DNA of 64,000 nt from Phocaeicola oris (GCF_021295095.1 NZ_JAJLQX010000011.1:1-64000); one strand, 5' to 3'. Shown: positions 1 through 8,849, numbered from the stretch's first letter. Notes: generated by a model not told the origin, from the letters alone. A program made the numbers and translations.

Positions 1-51
1 CATTCTTTTTAACATTTGAACTGTTACAGAATATACAGTTTTTTTATTCAT
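1..51 (-). CDS. 5' end of an unidentified leftward gene (cut by window edge)
   Basis: An open frame runs from an ATG at 51-49 to the window edge and gives 17 residues, MNKKTVYSVTVQMLKRM. A Bacteroidetes -7 element (TACCTTTG) on the same strand at 75-68 would start a transcript about 10 nt before this ATG, which supports the start. A later in-frame ATG at 3-1 is the alternative start. Too little is visible to name a family. The gene is divergent from the SusC-type gene that follows, so it might be a regulator of it or be unrelated. Confidence 0.4.
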   Translation of the reverse strand, partial: MNKKTVYSVTVQMLKRM

Positions 52-67
52 AAGCTTTCAAATGCTG

Positions 68-75
68 CAAAGGTA
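68..75 (-). promoter_or_regulatory. -7 promoter element TACCTTTG
   Basis: The minus strand reads TACCTTTG, an exact match to the Bacteroidetes -7 consensus TAnnTTTG, placed 16 nt before the ATG of the truncated leftward gene. No clear TTTG is present at -33. Confidence 0.5.
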
Positions 76-84
76 ATGAATAAA

Positions 85-186
85 GGACATTTGAGAGGTT
101 TCAGCCTACCAAATGTCCATTACGCCTAAAAAGCATATTAAGGTGTAATGTGGGAGTGCCTTATAATGCTGAAATAAATACTCCCA
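85..186 (+). promoter_or_regulatory. Structured 5' leader of the SusC-type gene: three consecutive hairpins
   Basis: Three stem-loops follow each other almost without gaps. The first pairs 85-93 with 110-118 (9 bp, perfect). The second pairs 118-127 with 141-150 (10 bp, one G-U). The third pairs 151-157 with 180-186 (7 bp, perfect). They end about 22 nt before the ATG at 209. None is followed by a U tract, so they are not obvious terminators. Such a leader could stabilise the mRNA or bind a small RNA or protein. That role is inference. Confidence 0.5.
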
Positions 187-208
187 GTACATTTTATAAC
201 TTTTGTTT

Positions 209-3200
209 ATGGAGAGAAGCAAATCTTGGTGGAAGAAAATTCTATCTAAAGAAATTCTGACAGGAACAGTTGCTTTGTTCATGCTCTCATTTGGAAATGT
301 TGCGTTTGCGGCAATTCCTGATGTGAATGTACAAGCACAACAGACAAAGAAAATTACTGGTACAGTAATAGACGCATCCGGTGCCCCTGTAATAGGCGCA
401 ACTGTGATGCAGAAAGGAACATCTAACGGAACAATAACCGATATAGATGGTAACTTCACACTTGATGTACCGACTGGAAGTATCGTTGTTATATCCTATA
501 TGGGATACGTTACTCAAGAGATAACAATAGGTACTCAACAAAACTACTTCGTGACTATGCAAGATGATTCTAAGGTTATTGACGAAGTGGTTGTTACTGC
601 TTTGGGTATAAAAAGATCTTCTAAGGCTCTGGGATATGCCGCTACTGAGCTTAAAGGAGATGAACTTGACGCCAATCTGATCAATCCTGTGCTGGCACTG
701 CAAGGTAAGGTTGCCGGTGTAGACATTAGTGCATCAGACGGCGGTATGTTCGGTGCTTCAAAGATATTAATACGTGGTGCCTCTACTCTTGGAAAGAACA
801 ACCAGCCTATTTACGTGATTGACGGAATCATACTTGACAATGCCATTGTGGAGAATGATGCTGACTGGGGATCAGGAGGTCAAAATTATGGTAACGAACT
901 AAAGAATCTTAACCCTGACGATTTTGAGACTGTCTCCGTTCTTAAAGGCGCGGCAGCTACTGCGCTTTATGGCTCACGCGGCTTGAATGGTGCTGTGGTA
1001 ATCACCACAAAGAGCGGTAAGAGCAAGCAAGGACTGGGTATCAGTTTTTCTCAGACACTTGGTTTCGACTGCGTGACAGGCCAGCCTGACTTGCAGAATG
1101 ATTATGCTGAGGGTTTATTCTCGGGATTTTTACCCGGATCAAATCCGTATGACAGCTATGATATGTTCTGGGGCGTGCCAACAGATCCTAACGACCCCAA
1201 CTCAAAAGTACGTCCTTCGTATAAGAAGCTTTTAACTTTTGGCGGAACAGGAGTCTCTTTCGGCCCTTCGTTTTCATGGTTAGCTGATAACTTTGACGGT
1301 CTTGAGTGGTGGGACGGATCTATAATCAACTCTCGCGCTTATAAGAATAACTTCAAAGATGCTTACCAAACAGGATTCAATACCAATACTAACGTAGCGG
1401 TAAGTGGAGGTAATGAAAGAACTACGTTCTATACTTCTCTGTCGTATAAGCATTCTAACGGTACATTGCCAAATAACAGTTTCGACCGTTTCTCTTTGCT
1501 TGCTAAGGCATCGCACAAGATTTCCAAGGATGTGGAACTTGAGGCTGGAGTTACTTTTACCAACTCTACTCCACGTAATGCACAGCCTAACATCGGTGAA
1601 AACTTTATCGATGGAACATGGGACAGAACCTACGACGCAAAGTATTACCGCGATAAATATAAAGGTGAACATGGTGGTTTGGCTGCTGTAGCCTATGGCG
1701 ACAAATACGCGTATGTACCGGGGCGCGGTGTGTGGTGGAACATTTGGGAGAACGAGTATAAACAGAAAGAAACTGTTGTACGCCCTAACCTCAAACTTAC
1801 AGCGCAACTTACTCCTTGGATGAAGTGGATTACAGAGGGAAGCCTTAACTACTATTATGTTAACGCAGAATCGAAAGTACCGGGTACAGGCTATCGTAAT
1901 CAAGGCGGTTCGTATGAGATCGGCTCTTCAACAAAAGAGCAAACAAATCTCAACTCCAACCTTATGTTCGACACAGACATCAATGAGGACTTTCACTTTA
2001 ACGGATTCCTACGCTACGAAATATTCCATAACCGTTACAGCGCAATAAGCACCAAAACTGAAGGAGACCTAATTATGCCTAACCAGTACTTCCTTGCTAA
2101 CGGTTCAAAAGGCTATAAAACTTCAGCAGGAGTTAGCGGAACGAAGACCATACAGTCTGTTGCCGCACAGGCTTCATTCAGCTGGAAAGACCAACTTTAC
2201 CTCGATATCACAGGACGCAATGACTGGTCTTCATCTCTCGTTTACTCTGACGGACATGGAAATTACTCATATTTCTATCCATCGGTAGGGGCTTCTTGGC
2301 TCATCCATGAGACTTTCCGCGACAAGCTTCCAAGTTGGATTTCATTCGCAAAAGTACGTGCTTCTTGGGCACAAGTAGGTAACGATACGGAAGCATACTA
2401 CATTAACTCAGCTTACAGCCTTGCTTCTTATACAGGCGTTGGCAATACTTCATTCTATACAACAGCGCTTCCTGATAAGACATACTCTAAAGATTTAAAA
2501 CCGGAACGTAAAACTTCATGGGAGGTAGGTTTGGATTGGAGATTCCTGAACAATCGCGTCGGTCTCGACTTTACATATTATAAGGAGAATACAAAGAACC
2601 AGATTATGAGCGTAGATATACCAAGTGTGTCTGGTTTTAAACAGGCTTTGATCAACGCAGGTAACATTCAAAACCAAGGTATAGAGGTTGCTCTCAACAC
2701 CACACCGGTTGAAACAAAGGACTTCTCCTGGGATTTGAACTTCACATACACTAAGAACAAGTCGAAGATTGTTGAGCTTTCTGACCTCGTAGCCAACTAT
2801 ATCGTATTGGCAGGATCGCCGGATTACGGTAACTATCGTGTTGGTTCGGTGGCTAAAGTCGGTGGTGAATATGGTCTGCTTATGTCTGACGCCGCTCCAA
2901 AGAGAGACTACACATACGACGATAATGGCAATATCACCGGTGGTTCGGGCCTTCCTGTTCTTCAGTATTCTAATGGACGTCGCATGGCTTTCGTACAACG
3001 TGCAGGCAAGGTAGAGGAAATCGGTACCATGATGCCTAAGTTCTTGGGTTCTGTGAATACAGCGTTCCGTTATAAGAACATTACTCTCCGCGCAAGTTTC
3101 GATATGCGTTTTGGCGGCAAAGTGGCATCTTATCCTTCACACTATGGTACTGCTTATGGCTACACAAAGAAGTCTTTGGCAGGCAGAGACGCAGCTAATG

Positions 3201-3709
3201 GTGGTGTGACATGGACATCTAAGTGGGATGGAAAGACTTATAACGATGGTGTAATACCTAATGGTGTCTTAAGCACAGGTACTGTTATCAATCAGCATGA
3301 TGGTTCTACTTATACAGTTACTAAAGGCGCGGTTTCTCCAAATGGTGAAACTTATGCGGAACTATATAAGAAAGGTGTAATCGAACCAACACATGCAAGT
3401 TCTTATATGTACTTCACTAACTCATGGGGACAAGGTGTTGTAAACGACAATTGGTTTGTTAATCTCAACTACATAGCATTCCGTGACCTCTCATTATCGT
3501 ATGCTTTCAATAAGAGTCTCGCTTCTAAGATCGGCGCAAGAAACCTTAGCCTGACAGCGGCAGCGCATAACTTGGGTTACCTGCTCAACTCTATGCCTAA
3601 CAGAGAAAACCCGGAGGCAGTGGCAGGAACAACAGCCGCGGAGTTCCGTGTTCGTCAGTTCTCAGGTGTAACCACCAACTTCACGTTCACATTGAATGCT
3701 ACATTCTAA
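209..3709 (+). CDS. SusC/RagA family TonB-linked outer membrane transporter
   Basis: 1166 residues, the usual SusC size. This is the outer membrane channel that works with a SusD-type surface lipoprotein to import oligosaccharides or other nutrients with TonB energy. After a long signal peptide (residues 1-35) comes a carboxypeptidase-regulatory-like domain (about 50-125, with GTVIDASGAPVIGATV), then the plug (VVTALGIKRSSKALGYA and NLNPDDFETVSVLKGAAATALYGSRG) and a beta-barrel ending in an aromatic residue (NATF). The frame is also open from a TTG at 203, but ATG at 209 is preferred. The susD-type gene follows directly. No glycosidase or regulator is visible beside the pair, so the substrate cannot be told. 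Codons lean more to C-ending forms than in most genes of the window, as expected for high expression. Confidence 0.95.
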   Translation: MERSKSWWKKILSKEILTGTVALFMLSFGNVAFAAIPDVNVQAQQTKKITGTVIDASGAPVIGATVMQKGTSNGTITDIDGNFTLDVPTGSIVVISYMGYVTQEITIGTQQNYFVTMQDDSKVIDEVVVTALGIKRSSKALGYAATELKGDELDANLINPVLALQGKVAGVDISASDGGMFGASKILIRGASTLGKNNQPIYVIDGIILDNAIVENDADWGSGGQNYGNELKNLNPDDFETVSVLKGAAATALYGSRGLNGAVVITTKSGKSKQGLGISFSQTLGFDCVTGQPDLQNDYAEGLFSGFLPGSNPYDSYDMFWGVPTDPNDPNSKVRPSYKKLLTFGGTGVSFGPSFSWLADNFDGLEWWDGSIINSRAYKNNFKDAYQTGFNTNTNVAVSGGNERTTFYTSLSYKHSNGTLPNNSFDRFSLLAKASHKISKDVELEAGVTFTNSTPRNAQPNIGENFIDGTWDRTYDAKYYRDKYKGEHGGLAAVAYGDKYAYVPGRGVWWNIWENEYKQKETVVRPNLKLTAQLTPWMKWITEGSLNYYYVNAESKVPGTGYRNQGGSYEIGSSTKEQTNLNSNLMFDTDINEDFHFNGFLRYEIFHNRYSAISTKTEGDLIMPNQYFLANGSKGYKTSAGVSGTKTIQSVAAQASFSWKDQLYLDITGRNDWSSSLVYSDGHGNYSYFYPSVGASWLIHETFRDKLPSWISFAKVRASWAQVGNDTEAYYINSAYSLASYTGVGNTSFYTTALPDKTYSKDLKPERKTSWEVGLDWRFLNNRVGLDFTYYKENTKNQIMSVDIPSVSGFKQALINAGNIQNQGIEVALNTTPVETKDFSWDLNFTYTKNKSKIVELSDLVANYIVLAGSPDYGNYRVGSVAKVGGEYGLLMSDAAPKRDYTYDDNGNITGGSGLPVLQYSNGRRMAFVQRAGKVEEIGTMMPKFLGSVNTAFRYKNITLRASFDMRFGGKVASYPSHYGTAYGYTKKSLAGRDAANGGVTWTSKWDGKTYNDGVIPNGVLSTGTVINQHDGSTYTVTKGAVSPNGETYAELYKKGVIEPTHASSYMYFTNSWGQGVVNDNWFVNLNYIAFRDLSLSYAFNKSLASKIGARNLSLTAAAHNLGYLLNSMPNRENPEAVAGTTAAEFRVRQFSGVTTNFTFTLNATF

Positions 3710-3740
3710 TCAAATGACTATCAACTTTTCAAAAAGAAAA

Positions 3741-5636
3741 ATGAATATGAAATTCAATAAAATATTATTCGCATCTGCATTTGCAACTGCCTTGACCTTG
3801 ATAAGTTGTGCTGACGACTATAAGGACATAAACAAGGACCCTGCAAACGTAACCGTTACCGATCCTAAGGGACTTATGGCTCAGGCGGTAATGAAATTTC
3901 AACCTAACGACTATCTGTTGTGGTTCTACAACGTAAATTATCTGACTCGTTGGGACCAGATGGCAACTCCGACAGGCAGCTACAGTGAGTCTTTCACCGA
4001 GATGAGAGAGTCCGGAGGTCAGGGGTCGCAGTATCTTGAGACGCTGAGATGCCGTAATGAAATCCGCAAATTTATTGATAAAACCGGTGATGAGACACAA
4101 CGTGGCTACGAAGCAGCATGTACTGTACTCACTGTTTATCTTGGTTTATTCGACAGTGATATGTATGGTTCGCTGCCTTATACAGAGGCTTGTCAGTACG
4201 ACAATGGTATTACAACTCCAAAGTATAACACGGTAGAAGAGCTTTACAAGGTGTTTCTCGAGGAGCTTGACCAAGCTGTGAAGTATTTCACAGACGCTAA
4301 TTCGGAATCAACGCCGCGCGAAGATCAGATCTATAACGGTGATTGGAAGAAGTGGGCTAAGCTTGCAAACTCTCTCAAACTGAAGATTGCTGTACGTCTA
4401 TACAACAATGACCAAGCTAAGGCTTTGGAAATCGCTAAGGCAGTGGTAGTCGATAATGTTGGTTACTTGGATGAACTTTCAGACGACATGTTGTTCTGTA
4501 AGGCTGTTAAAGCAGGCAGTGATTCCAATAATGACTACGTTTACGGTACAGGAAACGGTCTTGCTACTCCTGGTCTAAGCCAGAACGTTCTCAATTATTT
4601 CCTTGCTTGTAAAGATCCACGAGTACGTTTCATCTATACTAAAAACAGCCTTAACTCGAAGGTTATTCAAGGCTTCATCGACAACAAGACATTCGATAAA
4701 CTTCCACAGTGTATTAAAGATGTAGTGGTACTCGATGAGAAAGGTAACTTTAAAGAATGGGGTGGCATGGGCGAACCATGGGTACGCTATCAAGGACTCC
4801 CTGTTGTTTACGACGGACATCTTAAAGATGAGTACAAGCAATTCTTTAAGTATGGTAACGATTATCAGCTTCCGGCAGGCGATGGAGTGAAGGATTATTA
4901 TCCATTCTCTTATCAAACACCTGAAATGAAGAAAGGTCGTGAAGACTTCACTTTGCCAACTGTGGGCAAGGAAAAGGTTATACAAGACACGGAGGACAAT
5001 CCTCTTTACACCATGTATCTCACTTCTGCCGAGGTAAATCTCTATCTTGCGGAGTTTAAACTCTTAGGCGCTGACCTTCCAAAATCGGCAGAGGAATACT
5101 ACAACAAAGGTGTTCAGCTCTCTGTGCAGGAGTATGACGCATTGGCAAAGAACAATAAGATTCCTTACTATGGTGAGACTTATGGCTATGATCCAAATGA
5201 AAAGCCAATCGATTTACAGAAAGATGAGCTTGATGTGATGATGGCTACACCTGCTATAAAGCTAACAGGAAGCAAGGAAGAACAGCTTGAGAAGGTTTAC
5301 TTACAGCAGCTTGTCCACTTCTCTTTGTTACCGGATGATCAGTTTGTTACATCTCGTCGATCCGGTTATCCGAAGATTGGATCTGATTTGTTACCGTTTG
5401 TTAAGTTCGATGAAGTGGTATTAGAGGCTATCCCACGTCGTTTCGAGATTGCTTCACCATCACCGACCGACCTCATGTTCGATAACAAGATGGAGGCTTA
5501 TAAACAGCAAGGATTCAACACACTGGGCACTAATAACTCAGGATCCGCATTCAACAATAAGGGTACAGCGCTCAACACAGAGCGTTTGTGGCAAGACAAG
5601 AATGCACCGCAGTGGGGAACTCCAAAGGGAGAATAA
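3741..5636 (+). CDS. SusD/RagB family nutrient-binding outer membrane lipoprotein (SusD-like_2 type)
   Basis: 631 residues from ATG 3741. The frame is open from 3696, but that start would overlap the SusC gene, while 3741 follows an A-rich stretch and gives a clean lipoprotein signal peptide with lipobox LISC (Cys23). The DDYKDINKDPANVT start and the TRWDQMA segment fit the SusD-like_2 subgroup. TPR-like helices would form the ligand platform that caps the SusC channel at the cell surface. It lies 31 nt after the SusC gene, so the two are one transcript. The ligand is unknown. Confidence 0.93.
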   Translation: MNMKFNKILFASAFATALTLISCADDYKDINKDPANVTVTDPKGLMAQAVMKFQPNDYLLWFYNVNYLTRWDQMATPTGSYSESFTEMRESGGQGSQYLETLRCRNEIRKFIDKTGDETQRGYEAACTVLTVYLGLFDSDMYGSLPYTEACQYDNGITTPKYNTVEELYKVFLEELDQAVKYFTDANSESTPREDQIYNGDWKKWAKLANSLKLKIAVRLYNNDQAKALEIAKAVVVDNVGYLDELSDDMLFCKAVKAGSDSNNDYVYGTGNGLATPGLSQNVLNYFLACKDPRVRFIYTKNSLNSKVIQGFIDNKTFDKLPQCIKDVVVLDEKGNFKEWGGMGEPWVRYQGLPVVYDGHLKDEYKQFFKYGNDYQLPAGDGVKDYYPFSYQTPEMKKGREDFTLPTVGKEKVIQDTEDNPLYTMYLTSAEVNLYLAEFKLLGADLPKSAEEYYNKGVQLSVQEYDALAKNNKIPYYGETYGYDPNEKPIDLQKDELDVMMATPAIKLTGSKEEQLEKVYLQQLVHFSLLPDDQFVTSRRSGYPKIGSDLLPFVKFDEVVLEAIPRRFEIASPSPTDLMFDNKMEAYKQQGFNTLGTNNSGSAFNNKGTALNTERLWQDKNAPQWGTPKGE

Positions 5637-5667
5637 ATCTTCTCTTGATTAATATAAATAAAATTAT

Positions 5668-5698
5668 GTGACAGGCAGCTGTAATAGTTGCTTGTCAC
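5668..5698 (+). terminator. Hairpin after the SusD gene (weak terminator or processing site)
   Basis: GTGACA (5668-5673) pairs with TGTCAC (5693-5698), and the stem continues with mismatches inside. It is followed by A/T-rich DNA but no strong T run, and the next gene starts 19 nt later, so it may attenuate rather than stop transcription. Confidence 0.35.
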
Positions 5699-5717
5699 TA
5701 TTTAAAGATAATATGTC

Positions 5718-6401
5718 ATGCGCAAAATACTCTTTATTCTTTTCGTCTTTCTCTGTTCTTCGACAATGGCACAACAGAAAAGAATTTATTTCTTCCCAGA
5801 GTTTATAAAGAGCAAGATAGTTTATAAGAACAAGGCAAAATTTGTTGTCATGCTCAACTACGATGCTTCCAATAAGAAGATGTTATACATGCAAGATGAC
5901 CAAATGATGGAGCTAATCAATCCGCAAACGGTCGATACAATATACACAGGCGGAAGAACATGGGTGTATCACAACCAACAGTTTTGTGAGGTTATACAGC
6001 GTGAGAATGGAAACAAAATACTTATTGGTTGGGTCATGAAGAATGTATATAAGGGGCAAAAAGGCGCTTTAGGCATGACAACCCAGGCTCACGTGCAAAA
6101 ACTAAGGGCTGTTGACTTTGCGGGAGCGCAAAACGGGCAGAATATGAATGCAGGTATGGAGGCTGCGCAGTATGACTCATGGAATGCCGATTTTGATGTA
6201 TGGAAGCAAAAAAACAATAATACATACTATTTTAATATAGGCGACAAACAATACGCTCTTACTTCTTTGAAAAGCGTTTATAAGGCTTTTCCCGAAAGGA
6301 AAGAGGAGATAAAGATGTTTGTACACGATAAAAAGCTTGACATGATGAACGCAGAGAAAGCGTTGGAAATCATCGATTTCTTAATGAGGAAAAACAGTTA
6401 A
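5718..6401 (+). CDS. Secreted protein of unknown function
   Basis: 227 residues with a clear Sec signal peptide (MRKILFILFVFLCSSTMAQ, cleavage about residue 19) and no lipobox. The mature part begins KRIYFFPEFIKSKIVYKNKAKFVVMLNYD and is mixed alpha/beta, with a lysine-rich C-terminal end. I do not recognise a family. It lies 81 nt after the SusD gene on the same strand and ends before a strong terminator, so it may be co-transcribed with the uptake pair. It is probably periplasmic. A link to the uptake system is inference from position only. Confidence 0.75.
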   Translation: MRKILFILFVFLCSSTMAQQKRIYFFPEFIKSKIVYKNKAKFVVMLNYDASNKKMLYMQDDQMMELINPQTVDTIYTGGRTWVYHNQQFCEVIQRENGNKILIGWVMKNVYKGQKGALGMTTQAHVQKLRAVDFAGAQNGQNMNAGMEAAQYDSWNADFDVWKQKNNNTYYFNIGDKQYALTSLKSVYKAFPERKEEIKMFVHDKKLDMMNAEKALEIIDFLMRKNS

Positions 6402-6418
6402 TCTATCATTAGTGTTTC

Positions 6419-6465
6419 AAAAAGCCGTGTATTCATTTACAGAGAAGTAATGATACACGGCTTTT
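6419..6465 (+). terminator. Intrinsic terminator, probably bidirectional
   Basis: AAAGCCGTGTAT (6421-6432) pairs perfectly with ATACACGGCTTT (6453-6464), with A runs before and T runs after, so it can serve both the rightward gene and the leftward AlaX-like operon. Confidence 0.85.
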
Positions 6466-6529
6466 GTTATTTACAATTCGTCTATCGAAAAACAATTCAT
6501 TAAAGAGAGGCAAGAAATTAGCTACCTGT

Positions 6530-6646
6530 TTATTTAATGTTTTTTCTATGTGTCTTTTTATGACCTTTCCGCATTAAGCGAATAGAGTAATAACGGAGCC
6601 ACATCAGTACCGTTAATGCTAATAAAATGAAGATAAAGAATTTCAT
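6530..6646 (-). CDS. 38-residue single-span membrane peptide
   Basis: A short frame of 38 codons. Residues 2-17 (KFFIFILLALTVLMWL) form one hydrophobic span, followed by a strongly basic tail rich in Arg, Lys and His. Its ATG (6646-6644) overlaps the TGA of the AlaX-like gene as ATGA, the usual sign of translational coupling, so it is likely real although below most annotation cutoffs. The N terminus is short and the tail positively charged, which suggests the tail stays in the cytoplasm. Function unknown. Confidence 0.6.
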   Translation of the reverse strand: MKFFIFILLALTVLMWLRYYSIRLMRKGHKKTHRKNIK

Positions 6647-7122
6647 TTGGCTTGTTCGTTTGTTATAAGCTTAAAGCGAAGACGGAGAATACCGTTTTCG
6701 TAACTATGACTGATTATTTTGAATGTGCCAATCTCGGAGGTGTTTTCCACGTGTTTCCCTATACACAGGCATTCGTCATAATCACCTACATGCACTACGC
6801 GCACATTTTCAGACGCGTCATCCGGAAGACGTTCCATATCGAAACGTCCGACCGCTTCTTCTTGTGTGATGTACTCCATAGTGACCGGAAGATGGCGGCT
6901 GATGACTTCGTTTACTGCGTCTTCTATCTGCTGTATTTGGACGGCTGTCGGCTCTTCTTTCAGCGCATAGTCCAGTTTGCTTTTTTTTCTCTCGATATGT
7001 GCTTCAACCGAACGACCGCAATGGAACAAGTTCATCATTGTTCTGTTAACAATGTGCTCGGTAGTATGCATGGGAGGAAACTCTTCTTTATTATGTAGGT
7101 TGAATTCTAATTGTTTTTCCAT
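6643..7122 (-). CDS. AlaX-like alanyl/threonyl-tRNA editing domain protein
   Basis: 159 residues, a stand-alone relative of the SAD/editing domain of alanyl- and threonyl-tRNA synthetases, which hydrolyses mischarged aminoacyl-tRNA in the cytosol. The metal-binding pattern is present: HTTEH (His19, His23) and CIGKH (Cys120, His124). The segment GRSVEAHIERKKSKLDY fits the family. The frame is open to 7191, but a complete promoter lies at 7141-7171, inside that extension, so ATG 7122 is the true start. The amino acid specificity (Ser-tRNA-Ala or Gly-tRNA-Ala removal) is not decided by what I can see. Confidence 0.8.
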   Translation of the reverse strand: MEKQLEFNLHNKEEFPPMHTTEHIVNRTMMNLFHCGRSVEAHIERKKSKLDYALKEEPTAVQIQQIEDAVNEVISRHLPVTMEYITQEEAVGRFDMERLPDDASENVRVVHVGDYDECLCIGKHVENTSEIGTFKIISHSYENGILRLRFKLITNEQAK

Positions 7123-7140
7123 ATTTAATTGATTTTCAGG

Positions 7141-7171
7141 CAAAGGTAATGTATTATCTTGATTTAACAAA
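7141..7171 (-). promoter_or_regulatory. Promoter of the AlaX-like operon
   Basis: On the minus strand TTTG at 7171-7168 (-33) is followed after 19 nt by TACCTTTG at 7148-7141 (-7). Both match the Bacteroidetes consensus. It fixes the AlaX start at 7122. Confidence 0.8.
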
Positions 7172-7445
7172 CCGATAGCACTAATAATCATTATTTACAT
7201 AATGGGCGTTAATAAGTCACATTATTTCTTATGAATAGAATAAAGTGAGTGATAATATTATATATTTACCGGTGAAATGTTATTCCCTTTTGCAGAATAA
7301 CGGTGGAAACTTAAGTTGTTATCGTTAAGTGGAAAAGTTATTTTGTATCTATTTAAAACGAGTGGGAAGAGAGTCGGTGTCTTATCGATTCTCTTCTTTT
7401 ATCATCTTTTGCGGTTATAAGTATAATCAAGAGAAGAAACTGATT

Positions 7446-7550
7446 CACGTACGTGGTACACATTACTCACGCACGTGGTACACATTGCTCACGCACGTGG
7501 TACACATTGCTCACGCACGTGGTGCACATGGTTCACGCACGTGGTACACC
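7446..7550 (+). repeat. 22-bp tandem array, CACGTG-rich family (4.8 units)
   Basis: Units start at 7446, 7468, 7490, 7512 and 7534, exactly 22 bp apart. The shared part is CACGCACGTGGTACACAT with few changes. The array lies between the divergent AlaX-like and ATPase genes, between their promoters (7141-7171 and 7641-7672). The rest of 7172-7640 shows no gene. Two short frames across it only translate the repeat. See the array at 41831-41912 for the same family. Confidence 0.9.
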
Positions 7551-7640
7551 TAATATATCAGAAGATTCATCTGTTTTTTCACGTAAAACGACTTTATGAT
7601 GGTGACAATAAAACTAAATTATATGGATTATATTATTTGA

Positions 7641-7672
7641 TTTGCATAATTCGAATTAAATAATTATATTTG
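7641..7672 (+). promoter_or_regulatory. Promoter of the ATPase gene
   Basis: TTTG at 7641-7644 (-33), a 20-nt spacer and TATATTTG at 7665-7672 (-7) form a full Bacteroidetes promoter, with the ATG 16 nt downstream. Confidence 0.8.
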
Positions 7673-7688
7673 TAAAAAAGAAAATGTG

Positions 7689-8849
7689 ATGATTAAAAAT
7701 AGAAATCCTTTTATAGTGATAGGAAAAATTGAGCAGGAATATTTCTGCGATCGTACAGAGGAGTCTGCTCGTTTGATAAAGTCTGTTACCAATGGGAATA
7801 ATCTGGTTATTATTTCTCCCCGTAGAATGGGGAAGACCGGACTAATTCAATTTTGTTATGACAAACCGGAGATTAGTAAGCGATATTATACTTTTTTTAT
7901 TGACATACTGCATACTTCAAGTTTACGCGAATTCACCTATCTTTTGGGAAGAGAAATATATGAAGCGCTTTTACCCAAAAGTAAGAAGATGATTCAGCTT
8001 TTTGTGCAGACTATTCGGTCGATTAGCGGGAAATTTGGCTTTGATCCTGTTTCGGGAATGCCCGTCTTTAATGTAGAGTTAGGAGATATTGATCGTCCTG
8101 AGTATACTTTGGATGAAATTTTCCGTTATTTGTCTCAAGCCGATAAACCTTGTATCGTAGCGATTGATGAATTCCAGCAGATAGCGAAATATCCGGAAAA
8201 GAATATAGAAGCTTTGTTGCGGACTTATATTCAAAAGATGACTAACAGTAACTTTATTTTTGCGGGAAGTGAGCGTCATCTTATGCAAGAAATGTTCTCA
8301 TCGGCAGCCCGCCCATTCTATCATAGCGCGGATATGTTGGAATTGAAAGCTATCATTCCGGAAGAATATATTCCGTTTATTATCCATCATTTTAAAAATC
8401 GTCATCGTGATATTCAAAAAGATGATGTAGAAAAGGTATATAAATTGTTTAACGGTCATACTTACTATATTCAAAAGACATTTAATGAAACTTTTGCGAA
8501 TACTCCGGAGGGAACAGCATGCACTATTGGTATAATGCAGAAGGCCATTGATACGGTTATAGAATTGAATGCCACGGTTTATAGGGAGATTCTTTCGAAT
8601 ATTCCGGAAAAGCAGAAAGAAGTTTTGTATGCCATTGCCAATGAAGGAGAAGCAACTCATGTAACTTCAGCGGAATTTGTCAAAAATCATCGGTTAACAT
8701 CTTCAAGCTCAGTACAGTCGGCTGTTAATAAGTTGTTGGATAAGGATTTAATAACAGAAGTCGATAAGATTTATTCGTTGACCGATAAATTCTTTGCCAT
8801 CTGGATTAACAGACAATTTGGAGATGCTTCGAAATATGAGTTGATATAG
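7689..8849 (+). CDS. AAA/STAND-like ATPase (ATPase_2-like, DNA-binding C-terminus)
   Basis: 386 residues from ATG 7689 (a GTG lies just before). Walker A is SPRRMGKT (residues 43-50) and Walker B is CIVAIDE (Asp160, Glu161), followed by a sensor-like FAGSERHLM. The C-terminal 90 residues look like a winged helix (HVTSAEFVKNHRLTSSSSVQSAVNKLLDKDLI). This is the layout of the archaeal-type ATPase_2 family, whose cellular role is poorly known; members are often multicopy in Bacteroidales. It is monocistronic with its own promoter. Cytoplasmic. I cannot assign a substrate or partner. Confidence 0.8.
   Translation: MIKNRNPFIVIGKIEQEYFCDRTEESARLIKSVTNGNNLVIISPRRMGKTGLIQFCYDKPEISKRYYTFFIDILHTSSLREFTYLLGREIYEALLPKSKKMIQLFVQTIRSISGKFGFDPVSGMPVFNVELGDIDRPEYTLDEIFRYLSQADKPCIVAIDEFQQIAKYPEKNIEALLRTYIQKMTNSNFIFAGSERHLMQEMFSSAARPFYHSADMLELKAIIPEEYIPFIIHHFKNRHRDIQKDDVEKVYKLFNGHTYYIQKTFNETFANTPEGTACTIGIMQKAIDTVIELNATVYREILSNIPEKQKEVLYAIANEGEATHVTSAEFVKNHRLTSSSSVQSAVNKLLDKDLITEVDKIYSLTDKFFAIWINRQFGDASKYELI

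Noticed and set aside
85-118. Inverted repeats flanking an invertible promoter (phase variation) before the SusC-type gene
   Set aside because: The arms are 9 bp with only 16 nt between them, too short to carry a promoter, and no recombinase gene is nearby.
1280-1903. 207-codon minus-strand frame inside the SusC-type gene
   Set aside because: It lies wholly opposite a well-supported gene, has no promoter or family resemblance, and is a shadow frame.
7446-7550. CRISPR array
   Set aside because: The 22-bp units of this and the other five arrays follow each other directly without spacers, and no cas gene is present in the window.
7329-7663. Two short plus-strand frames (74 and 62 codons) rich in His, Ala, Arg and Thr
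   Set aside because: They are translations of the 22-bp DNA repeat. 22 is not a multiple of three, so the repeat is read in changing frames, and neither frame resembles a protein.
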